In this document: one piece after another, positions 1 through 6,435 of the stretch | Layout of the letters: the number at the start of each line of letters is the position of its first letter | Position numbering within the stretch: position 1 is the stretch's first letter | Source of the DNA: Acidobacteriota bacterium | GTDB lineage: Bacteria; Acidobacteriota; Blastocatellia; Pyrinomonadales; Pyrinomonadaceae | Assembly: GCA_020853255.1 (NCBI GenBank) | Contig: JADYZI010000496.1 | Coordinates: forward strand, 1-7,712 | Direction: 5' to 3' | DNA length: 7,712 nucleotides | Notes under the pieces: model-generated | Database searches by the model: none | What the model saw: the letters and a program-made list of their open reading frames with translations, nothing else | Told to the model about the DNA's origin: nothing | Position numbers and translations under genes: made by a program

Positions 1-245
1 AGTTGATCCCGCGGCAAATGTTCGAGGTCGCCATCCAGGCAGCGATCGGCAGCAAGGTCATCGCCCGCGAAACCGTCAAAGCAATGGGCAAAAACGTCAT
101 AGCCAAATGCTACGGCGGCGACATCTCGCGCAAACGAAAACTCCTTGAAAAACAAAAAGAAGGCAAAAAACGAATGAAAAAAGTAGGCCGCGTCGAGATC
201 CCGCAAGAAGCATTTTTGGCGGTGCTGAAGGTGAACGAGAGTTAA
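1..245 (+). CDS. lepA: Elongation factor 4 (LepA), C-terminal 80 residues, 5' truncated by window
   Basis: This is the end of the translational GTPase EF-4/LepA, which binds the ribosome and back-translocates or remodels stalled elongation complexes in the cytoplasm. Only the C-terminal domain is present; the GTPase and EF-G-like domains lie left of the window. The reading frame is open from base 3 (bases 1-2 belong to the preceding codon) to TAA at 243-245. The visible protein contains the LepA signatures [41 protein letters not shown] and [12 protein letters not shown]. This lysine-rich C-terminal domain is unique to LepA among translational GTPases and contacts tRNA in the ribosome. The TTG at base 3 is an internal leucine codon, not a start. 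The end is of normal length for the family, with a short NES tail. Identification is secure from these motifs. Confidence 0.97.
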   Translation, partial: LIPRQMFEVAIQAAIGSKVIARETVKAMGKNVIAKCYGGDISRKRKLLEKQKEGKKRMKKVGRVEIPQEAFLAVLKVNES

Positions 246-246
246 G

Positions 247-333
247 ATGGAATCTACCGGAGATACCCTATCATTGACGCTCGCTAAGGAAGAGATTCGG
301 ATAATTCATCCGGCGAAACAAATCGTTCGTTGA
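247..333 (+). other. Possible 28-residue ORF directly after lepA (doubtful); intergenic spacer
   Basis: An ATG one base after the lepA stop (TAA G ATG) opens a 28-codon frame ending in TGA at 331-333. It has a purine stretch GAGAG at 237-241 that could serve as a ribosome binding site. The predicted peptide begins [12 protein letters not shown] and ends HPAKQIVR. I recognise no family. It may be a coupled leader peptide, the remnant of a longer gene, or chance. A 5-bp inverted repeat CGGAT/ATCCG (298-312, loop AATTC) lies inside it but has no T-tract, so it is not a convincing lepA terminator. Confidence 0.15.
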
Positions 334-391
334 TCGGTTCCAACTGATCGGTGAAACTTTCGGCGGTCGAAAATTGAAGCTTATTTTTCAG

Positions 392-420
392 TTGAAATCG
401 GACAACATAGTGCGGATAAT
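392..420 (+). promoter_or_regulatory. Sigma-70-type promoter for the DUF433 gene
   Basis: TTGAAA at 392-397 and GATAAT at 415-420 are separated by 17 nt, and each box matches five of six consensus bases. The expected transcription start is near 427, which leaves only about 9 nt before the ATG at 436. The mRNA would then be almost leaderless. Expression of the DUF433 gene would be independent of lepA. Confidence 0.55.
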
Positions 421-435
421 TACAGGTTGGGATAT

Positions 436-771
436 ATGAACACAAAATTATCGGAGAATGAGATCGATAAGCTCATAATCGCGCAGGCAGATGATGACGA
501 TGCCTGGGACGCGCCCATTAGGGTCAATAAGAAAGGTTCGATCCCTTTTCGATTATCATTGCCGTTTGAAGTTGTTAGTGACAAGAATGTCTTAGATGGC
601 ACCCCTGTTTTTAGAGGAACGCGTGTGCCTGTGTCGGAGTTCATCGAAAACCTGGAGAATGGAATTTCCGTTGACCAATTTATCGAAAGCTTTCCAACCG
701 TTAAACGTGACCAGGCCATCAATATCCTTGAGTTCTTCAAAAACTCTCTAACTAAGTTAAAAGTGGCCTAA
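436..771 (+). CDS. DUF433-domain protein (antitoxin-like, orphan)
   Basis: This is a 111-residue protein. Its C-terminal half matches the DUF433 pattern: a beta strand reading VVSDKNVLDGTPVFRGTRVPVSEFIENL, then the helical part NGISVDQFIESFPTVKRDQAINILEFF. The hallmark is the G-P-RGTR-VPV core. DUF433 proteins are small helix-turn-helix-like proteins, often encoded beside a PIN-like DUF5615 toxin and annotated as putative VapB-type antitoxins. Here the N-terminus is extended by about 45 residues and includes an acidic DDDDAWD stretch. No partner gene follows: the next feature is a tRNA. I chose ATG 436 over the in-frame TTG at 427 because TTG 427 coincides with the predicted transcription start and has no spacing to the upstream AGG. 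The gene is visibly more AT-rich than the surrounding genes, which fits horizontal acquisition. The family assignment is good; the function in this setting is unknown. Confidence 0.8.
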   Translation: MNTKLSENEIDKLIIAQADDDDAWDAPIRVNKKGSIPFRLSLPFEVVSDKNVLDGTPVFRGTRVPVSEFIENLENGISVDQFIESFPTVKRDQAINILEFFKNSLTKLKVA

Positions 772-785
772 GTATAGCCAAATAC

Positions 786-815
786 TTGACAACCACACCC
801 GAAACTTCCTAATCT
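786..815 (+). promoter_or_regulatory. Promoter of tRNA-Asn
   Basis: A perfect TTGACA at 786-791 is followed after 18 nt by TAATCT at 810-815, which keeps the most conserved T, A and final T of a -10 box. Transcription would start near 822, about 25 nt before the mature tRNA 5' end, as expected for a monocistronic tRNA precursor. Confidence 0.5.
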
Positions 816-846
816 ATGTGTTCGCCCCTCGCCGGGCAAACCACAT

Positions 847-921
<75 letters not shown>

Positions 922-937
922 AATTGATCAATAAGGT

Positions 938-964
938 ACGGGCGCCTATGAGGGGCCCGTTTTT
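938..964 (+). terminator. Rho-independent terminator after tRNA-Asn
   Basis: The arms ACGGGC (938-943) and GCCCGT (955-960) pair perfectly. The stem continues after one G-G mismatch with CC/GG around a TATGA loop. A run of five T (960-964) follows, then TGTTT slightly further on. It lies 16 nt downstream of the encoded CCA, so it most likely ends the tRNA transcript and insulates the peptidase gene beyond. Confidence 0.75.
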
Positions 965-1131
965 GTGTTTATGGTATGGATTCAGCGATGTGGGCCGTGA
1001 GATCTGGCAGCCAATTTTGCGCTCCATTTTGCTTGTTTGGTCATTTGGGTAAACCTGATCCGCTACAAATTAGATGCAGCATGAATTAGGACAACGGGGT
1101 GTCGTACTTATGTCATATTTCCGCCAACAAA

Positions 1132-1140
1132 TGTTAAAAT
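1132..1140 (+). promoter_or_regulatory. Extended -10 promoter for the peptidase/CHAT unit
   Basis: TGTTAAAAT fits the extended -10 pattern TGn plus TAAAAT (five of six bases). No good -35 is seen at the usual distance; ATGTCA at 1110-1115 is a weak candidate with a long 19-nt spacer. The start would be near 1147, giving a leader of about 27 nt. The rest of the spacer between the tRNA terminator and this element (965-1131) shows nothing I can name. Confidence 0.4.
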
Positions 1141-1160
1141 CTCGAACCTGGTCGGCTTTC

Positions 1161-1165
1161 GGAGA
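1161..1165 (+). promoter_or_regulatory. Ribosome binding site of the C11 peptidase gene
   Basis: GGAGA lies 8 nt before the ATG at 1174. It supports this start, whose product begins just ahead of the conserved first beta strand. Confidence 0.6.
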
Positions 1166-1173
1166 CAAAAGGG

Positions 1174-3078
1174 ATGACAACTAAGGACACCAAGAAAGAA
1201 TGGACTGTCATGGTTTACATGGCGGGCGACAACAATCTAAGCCCTGATATGTCGTACGCGATGGAGCGTATCAGGCGTGCGGCGGACGAGAATCGGGCGA
1301 CTGTCAACCTGTTCGTTTATTACGATGGATCTTCCCCAGAGATACCGACGCTCTATTGCGACTATTCGTCGGAGAATCACGACAAGATCTTCTACCGAGC
1401 GAGCAAAATATCGAAGCGATTCCGCGGCCGAAGGGAGAGGCCTGAGGCAGGGGACAACGAGGACTCGGCAAAGATGTATTCGGCCCTCAACTTTGTGGAT
1501 TGGTGCGTCAACCTGGTGGAGCATCCCGGCGGATCGGGCCGAAAAGCCGAGAATTACGCGCTGGTATTTGCCGGACATACCGCCGGATTCCATAGTATTG
1601 GCCTGTTTCGCGATGAATCGACCGGTTACCACATGTCGATGCCGAAACTGCGTTGGCTTCTGGAGCGGATCACTGAGCAAAGGAGCGCCGATGGCGATGG
1701 AACACAAGACCGCGAAGAGGACGCGAATGAAGACAGTGCATCGATCACCGTAATAGGCGAGAAGTTGGCGGTCCTCGGATTCGACAGCTGTGCGATGGGA
1801 ATGTTGGAGGTCGGCTACCAGTTTCGAGATCTTGCTCAGGCCTTGCTGGTTTCAGAAGGCAATATCCCGAACGCCGGCTGGTCCTACGCGGAAATTTTGG
1901 GAAGCATCGGCAAAGGCAAAGCGGATGGGCCTACAGCGGCCGAGGCGATCGTCCATGCGTTCATCGCAAAACAGGACAATTATTCGGTGGGCGGCGTGGC
2001 GGTAGATATGGCGGCCTGGGACCTTGCCAAACTGCCTGAGCTAGACGAACCACTGGCGGATCTTGCGCTTTTGCTCAGGAACTGCCTTGAAGATAAGGGC
2101 ACGGCCTTGTACCGCCAGGTTGAACGGATGCTGCTTCAGGCTCACTGGCGGTGCCAGACATATATGTTCGACCAGAATGTCGATCTTCTTGATCTCTGCA
2201 GCCTCCTGAAAAAGGAGGCCGAATTGGTGGTTACGGAGATAAAGGACGTTCCTGAGCAGATCTTGGCGATTCCCGCCCTTTGCGATCGCGTCATCCGCGC
2301 GATCAGGAATATCGTTATCCTCAGTGGATTTAGCGGCGGAACATATCAGTTCTCAAACGGAATATCGTTGTTCTTTCCATGGTCGGCGACAAGTTTCCTG
2401 GCGTCTGAACGCGATTATTGCCGGCTCAGGTTTGTTGACGAAACCAAGGCGGGACGCATGTGGACGAACTTTCTGGCAAAATACTTATTAGAGGTAACCT
2501 TAAGGCCCGGACAAACGCCGACGGTCGCGGGCCCGAGTTTTGCAGGCGGCATGTCCGATGTGGTCAATCTTATTGAAGATACAGAAGAAGGCGCTGTAGA
2601 AGCCGGTGTTGTTTATCGGCCATACGTGTACAAAACCAAGAAATGGGTGCCGGAACCATCCGACGGCAGCGATACCGACGGATCGGATGTCGAGACGAGG
2701 GTTCCTGATAACCCGAAAACACGGGTTCCCGATAACCCAAAAACGAGGGTCCCGGATAACCCGAAAACTCGAGTTCCCGATAACCCAAAGACGAGGGTCC
2801 CGGATAATCCGAAGACTCGCGTTCCCGATAACCCAAAGACGAGGGTCCCGGATAACCCGAAAACTCGAGTTCCCGATAACCCAAAGACCAGGGTCCCGGA
2901 CAACCCAAAAACTCGTATGTTCGGCTCGCTCACATCGTATTTCGATCAATTGTTTGCGTTCAAGAACATTCGCACGGACTGGAACATTTCCGGCTTTACT
3001 AAGGATGTAAACCACCTCAAAACGTGCACGGGCGATGGGCCGCGTCGGGAAAGTACAGCCGGAATTGACGAAACTTAG
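1174..3078 (+). CDS. Clostripain-like (C11) cysteine peptidase with nine-copy TRVPDNPK repeat tail
   Basis: This 634-residue protein has the fold signatures of peptidase family C11 (clan CD, relatives of clostripain and PmC11). The N-terminal strand signature is WTVMVYMAGDNNLS (10-23). The catalytic His is H135 in VFAGHTAG, and the catalytic Cys is C206 in GFDSCAMGMLE. C11 enzymes cleave after Arg/Lys, and D204, two residues before the Cys, sits where PmC11 has an S1-pocket Asp. Between His and Cys is a charged insert (about 164-190, with R170 and R180), in the region where PmC11 and clostripain cleave themselves to mature. Later family-like segments include SEGNIPNAGWSY (227-238) and NGISLFFPW (395-403). 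An acidic linker DGSDTDGSD leads into nine exact octapeptide repeats (508-579) and a 55-residue tail containing FKNIRTDWNISGFTK. No signal peptide or membrane helix is seen, so the enzyme should be cytoplasmic. The TPR-CHAT gene follows 68 nt downstream with no terminator, suggesting cotranscription. The family call is strong; the substrate is unknown. Confidence 0.9.
   Translation: MTTKDTKKEWTVMVYMAGDNNLSPDMSYAMERIRRAADENRATVNLFVYYDGSSPEIPTLYCDYSSENHDKIFYRASKISKRFRGRRERPEAGDNEDSAKMYSALNFVDWCVNLVEHPGGSGRKAENYALVFAGHTAGFHSIGLFRDESTGYHMSMPKLRWLLERITEQRSADGDGTQDREEDANEDSASITVIGEKLAVLGFDSCAMGMLEVGYQFRDLAQALLVSEGNIPNAGWSYAEILGSIGKGKADGPTAAEAIVHAFIAKQDNYSVGGVAVDMAAWDLAKLPELDEPLADLALLLRNCLEDKGTALYRQVERMLLQAHWRCQTYMFDQNVDLLDLCSLLKKEAELVVTEIKDVPEQILAIPALCDRVIRAIRNIVILSGFSGGTYQFSNGISLFFPWSATSFLASERDYCRLRFVDETKAGRMWTNFLAKYLLEVTLRPGQTPTVAGPSFAGGMSDVVNLIEDTEEGAVEAGVVYRPYVYKTKKWVPEPSDGSDTDGSDVETRVPDNPKTRVPDNPKTRVPDNPKTRVPDNPKTRVPDNPKTRVPDNPKTRVPDNPKTRVPDNPKTRVPDNPKTRMFGSLTSYFDQLFAFKNIRTDWNISGFTKDVNHLKTCTGDGPRRESTAGIDET
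2695..2910 (+). repeat. In-frame tandem array, nine 24-nt units encoding TRVPDNPK
   Basis: Nine contiguous 24-nt units, followed by a broken tenth (ACTCGT ATG), encode nine identical octapeptides. All differences between units are synonymous. Odd units use AGG for Arg and mostly GTC-CCG for Val-Pro, with CCG at the second Pro in all but unit 9. Even units use CGN for Arg, GTT-CCC, and CCA at the second Pro. The DNA therefore has a 48-nt higher-order period. Units 3-4 and 7-8 are identical at nucleotide level, which points to a 96-nt duplication. Most units contain a short inverted repeat such as GGGTT/AACCC. The array keeps other frames open and creates spurious ORFs on both strands. Confidence 0.97.
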
Positions 3079-3146
3079 GCGTGCCCTGACGGCTTGGGCC
3101 TGGCCTGTTTCGCGATAGGACACCGGTCTGGTGATCAGCCGAAAAC

Positions 3147-6100
3147 ATGAGATCCTTTGTTTCCAGCTTTGTTTTGATCGCCGCATTAGTGTTAGCGAAT
3201 GTTGCGGTCGCGCCGGTCAGTGCCAAAGTGCGCCCTGCGCCGGCGGGGTCAGCGACCGACGCGGCCGAGCTTGAGCGGATGGCCGGCAAGGCGGCGAGAT
3301 CCTGGAACGAGGCCTCGATCCGCCAGTCGCTCGATCTGTTTGTTCAGGCCGGGAGCGAATGGAGGGCAGCGGGCGAACCCGGTCGAGCGATCGACTGTCT
3401 GCACAAAGCTGCCCGGGCATCTCTGATATTGTCCGACTACCGCGGCGCGCATGCATTGCTGGACCAGGCTGTTTCGATCGGCAAAGATCGGAACGTGCTC
3501 GATCGGCTGCCTGAAACCTATGCGCTGATCTCAGAGACTGCGCGGCTGGCCGGTGATGCGGCGGCAAGCAAACGGTTTGCGGATGCAGCCGTCAAGGCGA
3601 GCAAAGGGGCGTCAACACCGCGGTCGGCGGTCGCGGCCAGCCTGGCCCAGGCTGAGCACGAATTTTATTACGGCAACGCAGCAACTGCTCGCGATCAATT
3701 TTCACAACTTGTGCCCGCGGCCCGCGAGATTGACCAGTATCGCCTCACCGCATCCGTTCTGCTGCGATATGCCTACACCATCGCAAGGCACGACGATCCA
3801 TCAGCCGCCCTTGAACCTCTTGAACGATCAATGTCCTTGTCGGCCCAGGCCGGCGACGACCGGGGACGAGCATTGGCTTATGTGGCGATGGGTTTCGTTT
3901 ACTTTCTATTGAACGAACACGACAAGGCGTTGGAGTATTACCGGTCCGCGGAAGGCCTGTTCCCGAATGACGTCGATCATCTCGATCGCGGCAGGCTGTT
4001 CAAAGGCCTATCGGCGGTACATGAAAGATATGGCGACCTTGCCCTCGCCATCAAGTATAGCCGGATGGCGCTTCAGTCATATGAATCGGCCGGATATCCA
4101 CTGGGTGAGATCTCGACCTTGATCAATCTTGGCCAGATGAGCCGGACCGCGGGCGACACGGCCGCTGCCGAAATAACGCTGACCGACGCGGCGCGCCGGG
4201 CCCAGGCCCACGGCGATCGGTTCGATGTTGCGGTCGCTTCTGAGTCTCTCGGCCAAGTCTGGCTTGATCGAAATGAGTTCGACCGTTCGATCGCGTCGTA
4301 CCGGCATTCATTGGCGATCTATCGTCAACTGGGCCCGATACCGTCAAGTATCCTGACCAGCCTCGGCAAGGCATATCTCGCGACAAACAAGCCAGCGGAC
4401 GCCGCCCGCGAACTGCAAGCAGCTTTGAATATCAGCAGAAAGTTAGCCGACAGGGATGCCGAGAGTGAGAATCTGTATCAGCTTGCCAGGCTTGACGCGG
4501 CCGCGGGCAGGATCGAACCGGCACTTGAAAACCTAAAGGCTTCGCTGGATATAACAGACAAGTTGTATTACGACAGTCTTAATCTTGAGGTAAAGCGCAA
4601 TCTTGTCGCGTCAGTATTCGAGCGTTGGGAGATGTATATCAAACTCTCGGTCGAACAGGGCGCGGCGTCGGCAGCCCCCGCCGAGTTTGCCGCCCAGTCG
4701 CTGGCCGCCGTGGAAGAGACAAAGTCGCGGCAAGTATTGGAAGGCCTCGAGGCGGACGCGGCCGATCCGACGCGAGACGCAGACCCGTTTCTTCTGGAAC
4801 GTGAAAAAGAGCTTTCCGGGGCCTTGAACGGTGCGGCGGACAAATTGACCGCATTGCTCAGGCTCGACACCTATGATGATTCCGCGGTGGAAGCCCTTCG
4901 CAACGAGATACGCGAACTCGAGGTCCGGCTTGGCGAGGTACGGGCCGGGATCAAACAAAACGGTAGGGCCGCTTCTACTACGGCCCGCCCCGTGCCGTTC
5001 GATCTCGCCGACTTCCGATCGCGTGTGCTCGATGATGAGACCGTTTGTCTTGAGTATTTTCTAGGAACGGATGCAAGTTATCTCTGGCTGGTCGAACAAG
5101 ACAACGTAAGGACCTATCTCCTGCCGCCAAAGGCAGCAATCGAGGCCTCGGTTGCCGAACTCACGTCTAACCTTACTAATAAGGAGTTGATGGCCGGTGA
5201 ATCGCTTGATGACTACCAGGCCAGAATGCGCGGCCAGTCCGACAGGGTGAACACCGCAATCGCCGCACTTAGCAAGGACCTTCTCGGACAACTGGGCCCT
5301 GAACTTCACGGCAAGCATCTGATCGTGATCCCTGATGGTGCCCTTTACGCTTTGCCATTTTCGTTACTGGCCCTGCCGTCGGAATCAGAGCCGGCGGTTG
5401 TTACAAACCGGATCAGTTATGCACCATCCGCCTCGATGCTCTTATTCGTCGCGAGAAAGGTATCCGATCGACAGGCCCCGCCGCCAAAGGACCTGCTTGT
5501 GTTCGCCGATCCGGTTTACCAGGCTGGCGATCCGCGTGTCGCTGGTAACGCGGGTGCCGCATCGGAAACGGGCGCCCATCTCGGCCAGTTCCGGGCCGCC
5601 GAGGATCTGGAAAACCTGCCCAGGCTTACCGGATCGCTCAAAGAAAGCGAATCGCTCCTTGCGATAGTCGGGGGGAATTCAACGTCCATGTCCGGCTTCG
5701 ATGCTTCCCGGATAAATGCTCAGGGCCAACTTCCCGTCGATTACAAGATCCTGCATTTTGCGACACACGCGCTCGTTGACGGCCGCTATCCCGAGGTCTC
5801 GGGCCTTGTACTTTCACGTTTCAACTCTGACGGACAGCCAACGCAAGGGCTCGTCAGGCTGCAGGATATATACCAAATGCAGCTTTCCTGCGATCTGGTA
5901 GTTCTAAGCGCCTGCCAAACCGCGATCGGTAAGGAGGTCAAGGGACAGGGCCCAATGAGCTTGAACAATGCCTTTCTTCGGGCTGGCGCCCGCGCCGTCG
6001 TGTCAAGCCTGTGGAAAGTGGACGATCGTGCCACACAGCTATTTATGGAGCGTTTCTACCGGAACGTTATCGAGAGCGGAATGACCGTTTCCGAAGCGCT

Positions 6101-6308
6101 TCAGCGATCGCAGATCGAGATGCGTTCCGACCCCGAATTCTCGGCGCCGTTTTACTGGGCCGCATTCGTGCAGCACGGAGACTTCCGGGACCGGCCGCAG
6201 ATCAGTCGAGGCAGCATCTCGGGAACGTTATGGCTGGTTATCGGTGTTGGTTCAGTTTTGGGCGCGCTCCTCTTCTTTATGCGCCGCAGGATCATTGCTC
6301 GGAAATAG
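3147..6308 (+). CDS. Exported, membrane-anchored TPR-CHAT protein (caspase-like)
   Basis: This 1053-residue protein has several parts. The N-terminus is a signal peptide with a hydrophobic core (8-22) and likely cleavage after PVSA (26). Helical TPR repeats follow: degenerate at 60-235, clearer at about 238-273, 283-314, 321-354, 360-394, 400-432 and 438-473. A charged coiled-coil-like segment (551-603) comes next. The C-terminal CHAT domain (about 690-1012) shows IVIPDGALYALPFSLL, the catalytic His H874 in LHFATHA, the catalytic Cys C923 in VVLSACQTAIG, and the conserved ARAVVSSLWKVDD. A transmembrane helix (about 1024-1045) ends in MRRRII. CHAT domains are clan CD proteases; TPRs usually sense or bind a partner. 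The signal peptide plus a C-terminal anchor with basic tail predict TPR and CHAT outside the cytoplasmic membrane. ATG 3147 is chosen because an in-frame TGA lies at 3132-3134 and the next ATG would lose the signal peptide. The ribosome binding site is weak. Activity is inferred from the intact dyad, and the substrate is unknown. It is probably cotranscribed with the C11 gene. Confidence 0.92.
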   Translation: MRSFVSSFVLIAALVLANVAVAPVSAKVRPAPAGSATDAAELERMAGKAARSWNEASIRQSLDLFVQAGSEWRAAGEPGRAIDCLHKAARASLILSDYRGAHALLDQAVSIGKDRNVLDRLPETYALISETARLAGDAAASKRFADAAVKASKGASTPRSAVAASLAQAEHEFYYGNAATARDQFSQLVPAAREIDQYRLTASVLLRYAYTIARHDDPSAALEPLERSMSLSAQAGDDRGRALAYVAMGFVYFLLNEHDKALEYYRSAEGLFPNDVDHLDRGRLFKGLSAVHERYGDLALAIKYSRMALQSYESAGYPLGEISTLINLGQMSRTAGDTAAAEITLTDAARRAQAHGDRFDVAVASESLGQVWLDRNEFDRSIASYRHSLAIYRQLGPIPSSILTSLGKAYLATNKPADAARELQAALNISRKLADRDAESENLYQLARLDAAAGRIEPALENLKASLDITDKLYYDSLNLEVKRNLVASVFERWEMYIKLSVEQGAASAAPAEFAAQSLAAVEETKSRQVLEGLEADAADPTRDADPFLLEREKELSGALNGAADKLTALLRLDTYDDSAVEALRNEIRELEVRLGEVRAGIKQNGRAASTTARPVPFDLADFRSRVLDDETVCLEYFLGTDASYLWLVEQDNVRTYLLPPKAAIEASVAELTSNLTNKELMAGESLDDYQARMRGQSDRVNTAIAALSKDLLGQLGPELHGKHLIVIPDGALYALPFSLLALPSESEPAVVTNRISYAPSASMLLFVARKVSDRQAPPPKDLLVFADPVYQAGDPRVAGNAGAASETGAHLGQFRAAEDLENLPRLTGSLKESESLLAIVGGNSTSMSGFDASRINAQGQLPVDYKILHFATHALVDGRYPEVSGLVLSRFNSDGQPTQGLVRLQDIYQMQLSCDLVVLSACQTAIGKEVKGQGPMSLNNAFLRAGARAVVSSLWKVDDRATQLFMERFYRNVIESGMTVSEALQRSQIEMRSDPEFSAPFYWAAFVQHGDFRDRPQISRGSISGTLWLVIGVGSVLGALLFFMRRRIIARK

Positions 6309-6315
6309 TAAAGGA

Positions 6316-6362
6316 CCTGGGCTTTCGACGAACAAGATATGGGAGCTATTGAATAGCCCAGG
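6316..6362 (+). repeat. Inverted repeat with a competing inner hairpin, after the CHAT gene
   Basis: CCTGGGCT (6316-6323) and AGCCCAGG (6355-6362) are perfect 8-bp arms around a 31-nt loop, starting 7 nt after the CHAT stop codon. Inside, GCTAT (6345-6349) can pair with ATAGC (6353-6357) around a TGA loop, using bases of the outer right arm, so the two structures exclude each other in part. A further GC hairpin, CGGCC/GGCCG (6366-6381), follows. No T-tract follows any of them. They may stabilise or end the upstream mRNA. Confidence 0.4.
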
Positions 6363-6374
6363 CCTCGGCCGGTT

Positions 6375-6404
6375 TTGGCCGCCGGTGCCGCCCGGTTATA
6401 TAAT
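6375..6404 (+). promoter_or_regulatory. Promoter of guaA
   Basis: A perfect TATAAT (6399-6404) is preceded at an 18-nt spacing by TTGGCC (6375-6380), four of six matches to the -35 consensus. Transcription would start near 6411, giving a leader of about 25 nt that contains the AAGGAG. The -10 box overlaps an in-frame ATG at 6403, so that ATG should not be in this transcript. Confidence 0.55.
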
Positions 6405-6420
6405 GGTTCCCTTACCGGTT

Positions 6421-6426
6421 AAGGAG
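6421..6426 (+). promoter_or_regulatory. Ribosome binding site that sets the guaA TTG start
   Basis: AAGGAG, 9 nt before TTG 6436, is the strongest Shine-Dalgarno sequence in the window. It decides the start in favour of TTG over the upstream ATG at 6403, which has no such site. Confidence 0.75.
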
Positions 6427-6435
6427 CCATCTCAT

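Noticed and set aside
331..352. Direct repeat TGATCGGT, two copies 14 nt apart, upstream of the DUF433 promoter.
   Set aside because: Eight bases twice is weak, and it lies about 40 nt before the -35 box. It could be an operator half-site pair but nothing else supports it.
2695..2910. CRISPR-like periodic array.
   Set aside because: The units are contiguous 24-nt repeats with no spacers and lie inside a coding frame.
2500..3186. Long antisense reading frame (228 codons) and shorter ones on both strands across the repeat array.
   Set aside because: A 24-nt tandem repeat without stops in one copy keeps several frames open. The + strand frame has the C11 domain, the catalytic motifs and purely synonymous variation, so the others are shadows.
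3553..3912. Alternative-frame ORFs inside the TPR-CHAT gene, on both strands.
   Set aside because: Typical shadows of a GC-rich gene. They have low-complexity Arg/Pro-rich translations and no ribosome sites, whereas the main frame has continuous domain structure.
3147..6308. Type III-E CRISPR TPR-CHAT (Csx29-like) component.
   Set aside because: The protein has a signal peptide and a membrane anchor, and no cas gene or CRISPR array is in the window.
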